NCBI GenBank assembly: GCA_002399085.1
Contig: DHCY01000002.1
Coordinates: 1 to 37,776 of the forward strand
Direction: 5' to 3'
Length of the DNA stretch: 37,776 nt
Source: Anaerolineaceae bacterium UBA4890
GTDB taxonomy: Bacteria; Chloroflexota; Anaerolineae; Anaerolineales; Anaerolineaceae
Positions 25,839 through 34,201 of this stretch are shown piece after piece (position 1 is the stretch's first letter; each line of letters opens with the position of its first letter). The notes beneath the pieces are model-generated. The model had not been told where the DNA came from and did no database searches. It saw only the letters and a program-made list of their open reading frames with translations. The translations under genes were made by a program, and so were the position numbers.

Positions 25839-26717
25839 ATGGAAGACTCCAGGAAAGAAAGCCTTAGACAAATTGTGCTGGAGGATATCAAGACCTCAGC
25901 AAATCTGGGCAAGCGTAAGATCGTCAGCTGGCTTATCGATCGGCTTGGCTCAGGTCCGGCGGGTTGGCTGGCAGAGTATCTCTCCCGGATTGATGAGCAA
26001 TTGAATGAAACCTCGTTAAATGAAACTGTCACCAAGGCTATCCTGGCGTTATCAGATGGGCTTGTGCTAAACAACCACGAGGCTGTGCCAACCTCTGGTC
26101 CGCTTCTGGTGGTCGCCAATCACCCCGGGCTGATCGATATTCTCGGAGTTATTGCCATCCTTAAGCGTGAAGATGTGAAAATTGTCGCCCAACAAAAGGG
26201 CTTTATGCGCGTACTGCGCAACATCAACCGCCTTATGCTCACCCTTGAGCCCGATTCTACCTTCAAGCTGAAGACCATCCGCGAAATTATCCAGGCGCTC
26301 AATGATGATATGGTGGTCATCATCTTTCCCAGTGGGCAGCTCGAACCGGACCCTGCCATCGTCCCGGGCGCAGCAGAAGCGCTGCAAGGCTGGTCTGATA
26401 GCATCGGAGTTTTTCTCAACAAAGTTCCCAAAACGCGCCTGTTGCCGGTTTTGGTGAGCGGGATTCTGACGGAAAAAGCCTGGAACAGCCGTTTTGCAAA
26501 ATTCGGACCAACCCAAAAACGCCGGCATCAATTCGCCATGGCAACCCAATTTGTTGCTCAACGCTTCTCAAAAAAGCCACACTGGAAAAGACCTCTGCAA
26601 ATCGATATCGGTCAGGCAAAATTACCGGAAGTACTCGACCCAAATCTTGACCCTCGCATGTTAAACCAGGCAGTCAGACAAGAAATGCTGGATTTGCTTG
26701 AAAAGGTCTATCCCTAG
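25839..26717 (+). CDS. PlsC-like acyltransferase
   Basis: Lysophospholipid acyltransferase family protein, 292 residues. The catalytic HX4D motif is at residues 95-100 (NHPGLID). The glycerophosphate-binding block is FPSGQLEPD (163-171), in place of the usual FPEGTRS. It would acylate a lysophosphatidate or a similar acceptor at the inner membrane face. No long N-terminal membrane helix is present, so it may be peripheral. The gene stands alone, with a TAAAAT 9 nt before the ATG and no Shine-Dalgarno sequence. Confidence 0.82.
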   Translation: MEDSRKESLRQIVLEDIKTSANLGKRKIVSWLIDRLGSGPAGWLAEYLSRIDEQLNETSLNETVTKAILALSDGLVLNNHEAVPTSGPLLVVANHPGLIDILGVIAILKREDVKIVAQQKGFMRVLRNINRLMLTLEPDSTFKLKTIREIIQALNDDMVVIIFPSGQLEPDPAIVPGAAEALQGWSDSIGVFLNKVPKTRLLPVLVSGILTEKAWNSRFAKFGPTQKRRHQFAMATQFVAQRFSKKPHWKRPLQIDIGQAKLPEVLDPNLDPRMLNQAVRQEMLDLLEKVYP

Positions 26718-26869
26718 AAGGCGATTTTCGAGCTCTGAGCCGGGCACTCCCACCCTCCTGAATAAAATTCTGAAAACCGAATCAGGGCTTCTTTTGCGTT
26801 ATACTAAGACCGTACATTCTGCCTGACTCACCCAATCGGCAGGAAAAATCAACACCAAGGAGGCACTAC

Positions 26870-27118
26870 ATGCCCGCAAAGGGATGGGTAGAAATAAATG
26901 ACTTGTATTGCAAGGCTTGTGAAATCTGCGTCACCGACTGCCCCACGCACGTTCTGGCGCTGGATATGTCACGGCTGAGCCCAAAGGGGTATCACCCCGC
27001 TTATATGCTGCATCCTGAGGAATGCATCGCCTGTGGAATTTGCGCCGTGGTTTGCCCAGATGCGGCAATCACGGTTTACAAGGGCACACCACCGGCAAAA
27101 GAAGGAGATGTTGAATAA
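26870..27118 (+). CDS. Ferredoxin-like delta subunit of 2-oxoacid:ferredoxin oxidoreductase
   Basis: An 82-residue electron-transfer subunit with two CxxCxxCxxxC(P) clusters: C14, C17, C20, C24 and C52, C55, C58, C62, each expected to hold a [4Fe-4S] centre. Strong AAGGAGG (26857-26863) precedes the ATG by 6 nt. The TAA stop shares its last base with the ATG of the alpha subunit (TAATG), and the beta and gamma genes follow. It is first in the operon. Confidence 0.94.
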   Translation: MPAKGWVEINDLYCKACEICVTDCPTHVLALDMSRLSPKGYHPAYMLHPEECIACGICAVVCPDAAITVYKGTPPAKEGDVE

Positions 27119-28245
27119 TGGCACTTGAACTGATCAAAGGAAACGTCGCCGTAGCTGAGACAGCACTGCGGGTCGGGCTGGTTTCCTACTTTGGATATCC
27201 CATCACTCCTCAAACTGAATTACTGGAACATCTTTCTACCCGTATGCCGGAGCTTGGCAGGGCTTTTGTCCAGGCTGAGAGCGAACTTGGCGCGATCAAT
27301 ATGGTCTATGGCGCTGCCTGCACAGGCATGCGTACAATGACCTCCAGTTCCAGCCCGGGTGTCAGCCTGATGCAGGAAGGTCTTTCCTACATTGCTGGTA
27401 CAGAGCTGCCCGCGGTGATCGTTAATGTCGTTCGCGGCGGTCCGGGTCTTGGAAATATTGCCCCCTCTCAAGCTGACTACACCCAAATGGTGCACGGCGG
27501 CGGGCATGGTGAGTACCATCTGATCGTTCTTGCACCTGCCTCGGTGCAGGAAGCAGTTGATTTCACGGGTCTGGCGTTCGACCTGGCAGAAAAATATCGC
27601 ATGATCGTTTGCCTGCTGATGGATGGCTATCTCGGGCAGATGATGGAACCGGTCGAATTGCCTGAATTCGTTCCGGTTCGCACCGTAGCCCCGGCATGGG
27701 CAGTTGGCGCTGAACATCCCGAGGGCGAGCGCGCAGTACTTACTTCTATCAACATCAGTCCACCTGCTCAGGAAATTTTCAATGTAAAAATGATGTCCCG
27801 CTGGCAAGAAATTGAGAGAAACGAAGTCCGTTACAAAGGTTATTACCTTGATGATGCTGAATACGTGGTCGTCGGCTTTGGAACTGCCGGCAGAATCGCC
27901 CTCACATCGGTGCGGGCTGCCCGCGAAAAAGGTATCAAGATTGGTCTGCTGCGACCGATCACAGTCTCACCGTTCCCGGTAAAAGAGTTGGATAAACTCG
28001 TTCCTGGTAAGAAGGGGATCCTGGTGGTCGAAATGAACAACGGTCAAATGCTGGACGACGTTACGGCAATCGTAGCCAGGCGAACCCCAATCCACTTCTA
28101 TGGGCGTATGGGAGGTATGGTGCCCTACCCCGACGAGATCAATGCCGCTATCGACGAAATGGTCAACGGTGATCACGATATCGATCGTGATGCCCGCGGC
28201 GTCTGGTTGGCGAAGATGCGCGAATTAGTTGGAACAGGAGCCTGA
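27118..28245 (+). CDS. vorB: 2-oxoacid:ferredoxin oxidoreductase alpha subunit (VorB/KorA-like)
   Basis: A 375-residue alpha subunit. It starts LELIKGNVAVAETALRVGLVSYFGYPITPQTE, with QAESELGAINMVYGAA, the serine-rich TSSSSPGVSLMQEG and RGGPGLGNIAPSQADY typical of VorB/KorA proteins. The complex oxidatively decarboxylates a 2-oxoacid to acyl-CoA and reduces ferredoxin. The exact substrate, branched-chain 2-oxoacid or 2-oxoglutarate, cannot be told from sequence by eye. Start and stop positions are consistent with tight translational coupling. Confidence 0.9.
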   Translation: MALELIKGNVAVAETALRVGLVSYFGYPITPQTELLEHLSTRMPELGRAFVQAESELGAINMVYGAACTGMRTMTSSSSPGVSLMQEGLSYIAGTELPAVIVNVVRGGPGLGNIAPSQADYTQMVHGGGHGEYHLIVLAPASVQEAVDFTGLAFDLAEKYRMIVCLLMDGYLGQMMEPVELPEFVPVRTVAPAWAVGAEHPEGERAVLTSINISPPAQEIFNVKMMSRWQEIERNEVRYKGYYLDDAEYVVVGFGTAGRIALTSVRAAREKGIKIGLLRPITVSPFPVKELDKLVPGKKGILVVEMNNGQMLDDVTAIVARRTPIHFYGRMGGMVPYPDEINAAIDEMVNGDHDIDRDARGVWLAKMRELVGTGA

Positions 28246-28246
28246 G

Positions 28247-29026
28247 ATGCTTAATACAAATGTGAAATTAATCTACAACCGCCCGATTGGCTTTACCGAT
28301 GTAACCACCCACTATTGCCCGGGTTGTACACACGGCGTTGCCCACCGGTTAATCGCGGAAGTTCTTGAAGAAATGGGCGAGCTTAACAATACCATCGGTG
28401 TCGCGCCGGTTGGCTGTGCGGTTTTTGCCTATAACTATTTTGATTTTGATTTTGTGGAAGCTGCCCACGGTCGCGCTCCTGCTATGGCAACCGGCATCAA
28501 GCGCACACTGCCCGACAAAACAGTTTTCACCTATCAGGGTGATGGAGATCTGGCATCGATGGGTATGGGCGAAATTGTGGCTGCCGCTGCCCGCGGAGAG
28601 CAAATTACAGTGATCTTCATCAATAACACCAACTACGGCATGACCGGTGGTCAGATGGCACCAACAACGCTGCCCGGTCAGAAAACCAGTTCTTCGCCGC
28701 TCGGACGCGATGTTGAGACCCAGGGATACCCCATCAGAACGGCTGAATTGATCTCGTCGCTAGACGGTGCGTCCTACGTGGTGCGGCGCTCTTTGCATGA
28801 CTCCCGCAACATCCGCAACGCCAAGAAAGCCATCCGCACGGCATTCGAAGTGCAAAAACAGGGAATGGGCTTCTCGTTTATTGAGTTGCTCTCCACTTGT
28901 CCAACCAACTGGGGGCTTACCCCCGTGAAGGCTCGGGAATGGCTGAAAGAATACATGATCCCGCACTATCCCGTGGGTGATTTTAAAGTTTCATCGGCGA
29001 TCGAAGAAATGGTAAAAGGAGGCTAA
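28247..29026 (+). CDS. 2-oxoacid:ferredoxin oxidoreductase beta (TPP-binding) subunit
   Basis: A 259-residue thiamine diphosphate-binding subunit. It has HYCPGCTHGVAHRL with cluster cysteines, and YQGDGDLASMGMGEIV followed by INNTNYGMTGGQ, the Mg-TPP site. TLPGQKTSSSPLGRD is the typical downstream segment of this family. An in-frame TTG at 28229 overlaps the alpha gene, but the ATG at 28247 has ACAGGAG (28234-28240) 6 nt upstream and is preferred. It lies 1 bp after the alpha stop. Confidence 0.93.
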   Translation: MLNTNVKLIYNRPIGFTDVTTHYCPGCTHGVAHRLIAEVLEEMGELNNTIGVAPVGCAVFAYNYFDFDFVEAAHGRAPAMATGIKRTLPDKTVFTYQGDGDLASMGMGEIVAAAARGEQITVIFINNTNYGMTGGQMAPTTLPGQKTSSSPLGRDVETQGYPIRTAELISSLDGASYVVRRSLHDSRNIRNAKKAIRTAFEVQKQGMGFSFIELLSTCPTNWGLTPVKAREWLKEYMIPHYPVGDFKVSSAIEEMVKGG

Positions 29027-29029
29027 AAG

Positions 29030-29569
29030 ATGCAATCAGAAGTAATTATCTCTGGGTTTGGTGGTCAGGGCACGCTTTATGCCGGTCAGGTTTACGCCTA
29101 CGCAGCAATGGATGAGGGAAAACATGTCACCTGGATCCCTTCTTATGGTCCTGAAATGCGCGGTGGTACAGCCAACTGCACGGTAGTGATCTCTGATGAA
29201 GAGATTGGCTCACCCAGCGCGCTGCATCCGCGGGCAGTGATAGCTCTCAACCTGCCTTCTCTGGACAAGTATGAAGCGCTGGTTGCACCAGGTGGATACC
29301 TGATTGTGAATGAATCGATGGTAAACCGTGAGCCAACCCGTACAGATATTCATTGGCTGATGATCCCGGCAAATGCTATCGCCCAGGAACTGGGCAATGA
29401 ACGCGCTGCGAACATGATCTTGCTGGGAGCTTTGGAAGCCAACATGAAAGCACTGCCTGAAGGCTCACTTGAAAAAGCCCTGGAAGTGCACACAGCTGAG
29501 AGATTGAAGAAATTTGTCGGCTTGAACATTGAAGCGCTGAGAAGAGGCGCTGAATACAAAGTCGATTAA
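29030..29569 (+). CDS. 2-oxoacid:ferredoxin oxidoreductase gamma subunit
   Basis: A 179-residue gamma subunit (POR/KOR gamma-type, PF01558-like). It starts SEVIISGFGGQGTLYAG, followed by TWIPSYGPEMRGGTANCTVVIS, the family's signature block. It lies 3 bp after the beta subunit with GGAGG upstream. It is the last gene of the four-gene operon and completes a delta-alpha-beta-gamma complex. Confidence 0.93.
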   Translation: MQSEVIISGFGGQGTLYAGQVYAYAAMDEGKHVTWIPSYGPEMRGGTANCTVVISDEEIGSPSALHPRAVIALNLPSLDKYEALVAPGGYLIVNESMVNREPTRTDIHWLMIPANAIAQELGNERAANMILLGALEANMKALPEGSLEKALEVHTAERLKKFVGLNIEALRRGAEYKVD

Positions 29570-29588
29570 GCCAAATCTGACAACAAAG

Positions 29589-29618
29589 ACCCGAAGAGCA
29601 AAACGCCTTCGGGTTTTT
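29589..29618 (+). terminator. Intrinsic terminator of the oxidoreductase operon
   Basis: ACCCGAAG pairs with CTTCGGGT, with a 9-10 nt A-rich loop and a T-run of five, 20 bp after the gamma-subunit stop. Confidence 0.9.
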
Positions 29619-29654
29619 CTATTCTTTTACAACAGACTCTGCGTTTCAGCCATT

Positions 29655-29683
29655 TTCCAATGAGAGCCAGCTACAAGTATAAT
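29655..29683 (+). promoter_or_regulatory. Promoter of the PH-domain membrane protein, leaderless candidate
   Basis: TTCCAA and TATAAT are separated by 17 bp. The -10 ends 7 nt before the ATG at 29691, so the transcript should start at or next to the start codon. No Shine-Dalgarno sequence is present. Confidence 0.6.
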
Positions 29684-29690
29684 TCCAGAG

Positions 29691-30572
29691 ATGGAACAGG
29701 AATTTTCACCCCCTAAAGGCAGGAGCCTGATCATAAACGGACTGGTCGCTGCACTGTTGGTTGCTGCCATCCTTTTCTTTCTTATCTATGGTTCAATGAC
29801 CGGTCAGGGGTGGCTGTCGATTGTCTTTATCGTGGTCGGGTTACTCTTGCTGGTGCCGCTCGCGCTGGTCGTTTACCGAATTATTGCCATCGCCACAACG
29901 GTCTACTCCCTGAACAGGGATGCGCTTGAGGTCAAATGGGGTTTGCGACGAGAACTGATCCCTATGAGTGAAATTGAGTGGGTGCATCCTGTCAGCGATT
30001 TTGAGACTCCGCTTCCGCTGCGTTTTACCCTGATCAGAGGTTCGTACTATGGCGAGACCAGCATCAAGGGTCTGGGCAAGACGCTTTTTGTGGCGTCCCT
30101 GCCCGACTTGATGGTGCTGATCAAGCTTAGCCAGGCTTATCTGGTTGTCTCTCCGCAAGAAAAAATGGCATTTGTCGAGACTTATAAGCAGCTTGCGCAA
30201 TTGGGCAGTCTTCAACAAATTCAGCCCCACTCAGAAAACCTGGGCATGCTTTGGCAGCGTGTGATGAACGATAAAGTGGCAAGGCGGCTCCTGATCGGCG
30301 GGGCGGTCAGCTTCTTGCTGCTGCTGATTACTGCGGGGGTGATTGTGGGTCTTCTGCGCCAGATTGTTTGGGTAAGCCTGGAAACAGTATCATCCTCCAG
30401 GCTTTTTTTGCTGGCGCTGATTGGTCTTTTTTTTAGCCTTACTAACACTCTGACGGGACTGTTTTTGTATTTACAGGAGCGAACCGGAAAAACAATAGTT
30501 TATCTAATATGGGGTTGGTCGATATTGATCAACATCATCCTGACCCTGGCAATGGTTTTCATGAGTATTTAA
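29691..30572 (+). CDS. Membrane protein with a bacterial PH-like domain
   Basis: A 293-residue integral protein. Two N-terminal helices (GLVAALLVAAILFFLIYG; WLSIVFIVVGLLLLVPLALVVYRI) precede a cytoplasmic bacterial PH-like domain of about 100 residues (YSLNRDALEVKWGLRRELIPMSEIEWV and following strands). Three further helices lie near the C-terminus (GGAVSFLLLLITAGVIVGLL; LFLLALIGLFFSLTNTL; IVYLIWGWSILINIIL). The domain order matches bPH-containing membrane proteins. A signalling, stress or envelope role is only an inference. Confidence 0.75.
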   Translation: MEQEFSPPKGRSLIINGLVAALLVAAILFFLIYGSMTGQGWLSIVFIVVGLLLLVPLALVVYRIIAIATTVYSLNRDALEVKWGLRRELIPMSEIEWVHPVSDFETPLPLRFTLIRGSYYGETSIKGLGKTLFVASLPDLMVLIKLSQAYLVVSPQEKMAFVETYKQLAQLGSLQQIQPHSENLGMLWQRVMNDKVARRLLIGGAVSFLLLLITAGVIVGLLRQIVWVSLETVSSSRLFLLALIGLFFSLTNTLTGLFLYLQERTGKTIVYLIWGWSILINIILTLAMVFMSI

Positions 30573-30625
30573 AGTATATACCGGTTGAAGCGAATGATTG
30601 AAAACAACTTGAATATTCATGCCTA

Positions 30626-30634
30626 TGCTATAAT
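30626..30634 (+). promoter_or_regulatory. Extended -10 promoter of the LCP-like gene
   Basis: TGCTATAAT, a consensus -10 with extended TG, lies 41 bp upstream of the ATG. It is identical to the element before hom. Confidence 0.6.
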
Positions 30635-30675
30635 CGATATTCTGATGGAGTGTCGAAACACACCGTTACTTTGCT

Positions 30676-31974
30676 ATGGAAATTAAGCGCACTTTACCAA
30701 CCGATCACAAGCGGTGGTTCGCGTTTGTTGTGGGGTTCCTTGCCTTCAGCCTTATCTTTTCCGGCTGTAACCCAGGGGGGCGACCTTCTTCTGGGCAGCC
30801 AGAGGGAGTCGAAGCAGCGGTAGCATCCTATACCGCCAGCCCAACCCTGACCCCTTCTCCAACCGCAACCTCAACACCCTGGCCTACTTTTGAGCCTGCA
30901 ACGCAAACCTGGCCAACCCCTGCGCCTCCTCCGGCAGACAGGGCGAAACTGCCAGAAGGCACCACGATCTGGCTCTTGCTAGGTGCTGATGAAGCGCTGC
31001 CCACGCGAGGGCGCACAAATGCGATTCACCTGCTGCTGGTTAACGAACGATTGTCCAAAGCCAGCGTCATCTCCATTCCCGGTTCAACTTACCTTTACCT
31101 TCCGGGGCATGGTATGGGCAGGTTTAACACAGCCTGGCCATTGGGCGGCATGAAACTGGTCTACGACACGCTGGGTTACAACTTTGGTCTGCAGCCGGAT
31201 CGCTATGTGGTGGCTCATGAGGAGGAGTTTATCTGGCTGGTGGATGACCTGGATGGGCTCGAAGTGAGTGTGCTCTATCCCATCCGCGACGAATGCGGCG
31301 GACTGCCGGCAGGCTTGCATAGTATGAACGGTGAAAAGACGGTTTGCTACGTGTCTTATCAAAAAGATGACGATGTCTTTCGCACAATCAGGCAGCAACA
31401 AGTGCTGCAATTGCTCTTTACCAAATTAGTTCAATGGGGACGGCTGGCGAGGCTGCCGATCTTGTACGCCTCTTACGATCAAAATCTGGCGACCGATATC
31501 AGTTTAATGGACCTGGTATTGCGAATTCCACTGGCGTTGCGTTTGGGCGACCCAGAGCGAGTGAAATCTTTCGTTTTGGGTTGGGATGTGCTTGAGGTTT
31601 GGGAATTGCCTGATGCAACCCGAACCGAGGTGCTTTTACCCAGGAATGGGAAGATTGCTGAAACCGTAAACCAGGCGATTGCTGCGATCAGCGAACCCTC
31701 GCCCTTAAACGCGATTGTGCTGACTTATGAATTTCAGCTCACCGAGGTTGTAGGGCTGACCCGCACCGCGGATGCCCGCTTGACGGAACTTGCCCAACCA
31801 ACCGGAACGCCAACCCCGGTCCCCGGACAACCTACGGCAACCCATGGAGCGCCAACGGCAACATCTGGACCTACCTTGACCCCTACCAGGACGCCAACCA
31901 GGGCACCTACCAATACTCCCGTGCCCTATCCGATCCAAACGGTTATTTGGGACACGCCAGAGCCATACCCCTAA
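30676..31974 (+). CDS. Lipoprotein with a degenerate LytR-CpsA-Psr (LCP) domain
   Basis: A 432-residue lipoprotein: basic N-terminus, hydrophobic stretch and lipobox FSGC (C31), followed by a Thr/Pro linker. Residues about 95-250 follow the LCP scaffold: WLLLGADE, GRTNAI (usual GRTDT), SIPGSTY (usual SIPRDTY), GRFNTAW, GG, DLDGLEVSV, AGLHSMNG, and D-V-F-R-x-x-RQQ-V-L (233-243). The normal arginine and aspartate of SIPRD are replaced by G136 and S137, and the Y-x-R-x-R motif reads YVSYQ (225-229). Canonical members transfer glycan polymers to cell-wall peptidoglycan using these residues. A long TP-rich tail ends TPEPYP. It lies 20 bp before the next gene and probably forms an operon with it. 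Confidence 0.78.
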   Translation: MEIKRTLPTDHKRWFAFVVGFLAFSLIFSGCNPGGRPSSGQPEGVEAAVASYTASPTLTPSPTATSTPWPTFEPATQTWPTPAPPPADRAKLPEGTTIWLLLGADEALPTRGRTNAIHLLLVNERLSKASVISIPGSTYLYLPGHGMGRFNTAWPLGGMKLVYDTLGYNFGLQPDRYVVAHEEEFIWLVDDLDGLEVSVLYPIRDECGGLPAGLHSMNGEKTVCYVSYQKDDDVFRTIRQQQVLQLLFTKLVQWGRLARLPILYASYDQNLATDISLMDLVLRIPLALRLGDPERVKSFVLGWDVLEVWELPDATRTEVLLPRNGKIAETVNQAIAAISEPSPLNAIVLTYEFQLTEVVGLTRTADARLTELAQPTGTPTPVPGQPTATHGAPTATSGPTLTPTRTPTRAPTNTPVPYPIQTVIWDTPEPYP

Positions 31975-31994
31975 AGGGCAGGCGCTAGAGAAAA

Positions 31995-33779
31995 ATGGAA
32001 AACAACAAGCAAAAAATCAACAAATTTTTCAGGATCATCGTGATCTTTGCTTTGTTGTTAACTACCTTTAATGTTAATCCTGCCGAAACTGCACCCACAC
32101 TATTTTCTGAAAAGAAACGCACCATCAAAATTGAAGTCGATTACACCCTTTATGAATGGTGGCTGCTCTCGTGGAAGACATCCGAGGTCGTCTGCCAGGT
32201 TTATACCGAGCGCGAATCCTGGCCAGACAACAGCGAGATTCTCTATTATTGCGGTGCGACAATCCAAAAGCAATGGACGCAAACCAATGCCTGCATGTAC
32301 ACGAGCGAAATTACCCAAATGGATGAATGCAAGGGATTGTATTTGCACCTGGCGAATGTGACCCCTCTCGTGAAAGAGGTGGAAGTCAATTTGCCAGCGT
32401 CTGAAGTCTTTATTTCTGTGGTTGGCTGTAACAAAGAACCCGGTCAGAGCAATTGCAACAGCCTTCCGTATTTAAGGTTTGAGGGTTACGAGCCTCTGCC
32501 AAACGAATCGATTATTCAGATCGTCGGTCGCTATAACGGCATGGGTTTCAGTTGTCCTGGCGGTTATTGTGATCTGCCGCTGAACCCAACCGGCACCGAT
32601 GGAGTCACTGTGGAGTTTTGGGCTGAATCGAGTTATGGTGATTCCAGCGAAATCTACACCGCCCAGGTGCGGGTGATTCCCTGGGGCGATTTTGCCAACC
32701 CGGACAATCCCTCAGTGGATAAACCAACTTATTATGTCGATGTGCTTAGCTCGCAATGGGTGGGCGAGGGCAAATCCACCTGCTCGGATATCTGGCAGTC
32801 GTTCATGCCTATTGATGGTCCGCCTGCCTGGTTACGTACACCGCAACTGGCGGAGCAACTGGAAACTGATAATGAATATTACCTGCTGGCAGGGATGCTG
32901 ATCAGACAAGGACTGGTGGATGTCAGCGGATGTCCATCTGGTGGTTTGGAAACCAATGGTGCAGCAACTGTGTGCGGCATGGAAGCAGCCCAACCAATTG
33001 TGGATGATTGGCAAAACCAGTTCAACGCTGAAATCATCCAGGTGGCGAATCAGAGCGGCGTGCCGGCACAGCTCATGAAGAATATTTTCAGCCGGGAGAG
33101 CCAGTTTTGGCCTGGTATTTATGAAAAAGTAAGCGAAGCTGGGCTGGGGCACCTCAGCGATCTGGGTGCCGATGCAGTTTTACTATGGAATCCAAGTTTT
33201 TATACCCAGTTTTGTCCACTCATTTTGACCGAAGAAACTTGCCAGCGTGGCTTTGGTAACCTGGATAAAGATCAACAGGAAATGTTACGCGGTGCACTCG
33301 TGCAGAAGGTGAATGCCGCTTGCCCAGAATGCCCGGTTGGGATCGACCTGACCCAGGCGACTTTTAGCATCAGCATCTTCGCGCGCAGTCTGTTGGCGAA
33401 TTGCGAACAGGTCAGGCAAATCGTGTTTAATAACACCGGCAAGCAACCTGGTCAGTTGATCAGCTATGAAGATTTGTGGAAGTTTTCTTTGGTGAACTAT
33501 ACCAGCGGGGCGGGCTGTCTGGGCAATGCCATGCAGCGCACGATCAATAATGGCAATTCACTCACCTGGGAAAATGTTGCTTACAACCTTGAGCCTGTTT
33601 GCCGTGCCAGCATTGAATATGTCGATGAGGTTTCAAGAATGCCAGTGGTGAATGAGCCCGGCATCGGTGACTACCTGGCGACTCCCACGCCAGAGGTGCC
33701 GATTATCCCAACGCCAACCCCGGTAAAGATTATTTATCCGACTTCCACCCCCTTCCGCACCCCCACACCGTATCCATAA
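31995..33779 (+). CDS. Secreted lysozyme-like (SLT-type) protein with a TP-rich tail
   Basis: A 594-residue exported protein with a signal peptide (about 1-30). The N-terminal half is cysteine-rich and of unknown fold. A central-to-C-terminal region resembles soluble lytic transglycosylases or lysozymes: NIFSRESQFWPG with a potential catalytic E368 in RESQF, followed by GLGHLSDLGADAVLLW. This assignment is by motif likeness only. The C-terminal tail is TP-rich and ends TPTPYP, very like the preceding LCP-like protein. The gene starts 20 bp after that protein's stop, with only a weak GAGA upstream. Cell-wall remodelling is a reasonable guess. Confidence 0.68.
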   Translation: MENNKQKINKFFRIIVIFALLLTTFNVNPAETAPTLFSEKKRTIKIEVDYTLYEWWLLSWKTSEVVCQVYTERESWPDNSEILYYCGATIQKQWTQTNACMYTSEITQMDECKGLYLHLANVTPLVKEVEVNLPASEVFISVVGCNKEPGQSNCNSLPYLRFEGYEPLPNESIIQIVGRYNGMGFSCPGGYCDLPLNPTGTDGVTVEFWAESSYGDSSEIYTAQVRVIPWGDFANPDNPSVDKPTYYVDVLSSQWVGEGKSTCSDIWQSFMPIDGPPAWLRTPQLAEQLETDNEYYLLAGMLIRQGLVDVSGCPSGGLETNGAATVCGMEAAQPIVDDWQNQFNAEIIQVANQSGVPAQLMKNIFSRESQFWPGIYEKVSEAGLGHLSDLGADAVLLWNPSFYTQFCPLILTEETCQRGFGNLDKDQQEMLRGALVQKVNAACPECPVGIDLTQATFSISIFARSLLANCEQVRQIVFNNTGKQPGQLISYEDLWKFSLVNYTSGAGCLGNAMQRTINNGNSLTWENVAYNLEPVCRASIEYVDEVSRMPVVNEPGIGDYLATPTPEVPIIPTPTPVKIIYPTSTPFRTPTPYP

Positions 33780-33781
33780 AA

Positions 33782-33815
33782 AAACTTGTCATCCTGAGTG
33801 AAGGACGACAAGTTT
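33782..33815. terminator. Bidirectional hairpin terminator candidate
   Basis: AAACTTGTCATCCT pairs with AGGACGACAAGTTT (one mismatch), with a 6-nt loop (GAGTGA). The A-run on its left becomes a T-run for the minus-strand YtxH-like gene, so it suits that direction best. It also ends the plus-strand operon, starting 2 bp after its stop. Confidence 0.7.
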
Positions 33816-33889
33816 AAAAGCTTAATAAACCAACACCTGCTAACTACCAAATACAACAACTGGGGGTATGGGAAAGCTAACCAGTCCGT

Positions 33890-34117
33890 CTATTTCTTAC
33901 CAGAGCGTAACAGCTCAAGCTCGGTTTCCAGCTCAAGGCGTTTTTCCACGCCAGCCTGGTGCACTTCGCTCTGGACGTTATCGACATAATCTTTGATACG
34001 ACTTTGCAGCTCTTTACCTGAGTAAGGTGTCAGCAGTAAAACCAAAGCGCTGCCGAATAGCCCGCCCAAAAAAGCACCTTTAAGCCAACTGAATGATTTA
34101 CAGCACGATTTACACAT
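33890..34117 (-). CDS. YtxH-like small membrane protein
   Basis: A 75-residue protein with a single transmembrane segment (WLKGAFLGGLFGSALVLLLTP) followed by a charged helical tail beginning YSGKELQSRIKDY, the usual YtxH pattern. A cysteine-rich N-terminus (MCKSCCKSF) precedes the membrane segment. GAGGG lies upstream of the ATG, and a TATAAT/TTGTTT promoter candidate precedes it. Function in the cell envelope or stress response is not known here. Confidence 0.8.
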   Translation of the reverse strand: MCKSCCKSFSWLKGAFLGGLFGSALVLLLTPYSGKELQSRIKDYVDNVQSEVHQAGVEKRLELETELELLRSGKK

Positions 34118-34142
34118 AGTACCCTCGTTTCTCTATGCAATG

Positions 34143-34170
34143 ATTATAAAAGAAATCCCTTCAAAAACAA
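34143..34170 (-). promoter_or_regulatory. Sigma70-like promoter of the YtxH-like gene
   Basis: On the minus strand, TTGTTT (34165-34170), a 16-bp spacer and the consensus TATAAT (34143-34148). Transcription would start near 34136, about 19 nt before the start codon. Confidence 0.6.
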
Positions 34171-34201
34171 AAGATCGTATATAAACATGGATGGAAAAAT
34201 T

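Noticed and set aside
26800..26805. TATACT as -10 of the oxidoreductase operon
   Set aside because: There is no TGn extension and no -35-like hexamer at a proper distance, so it is not listed as a promoter.
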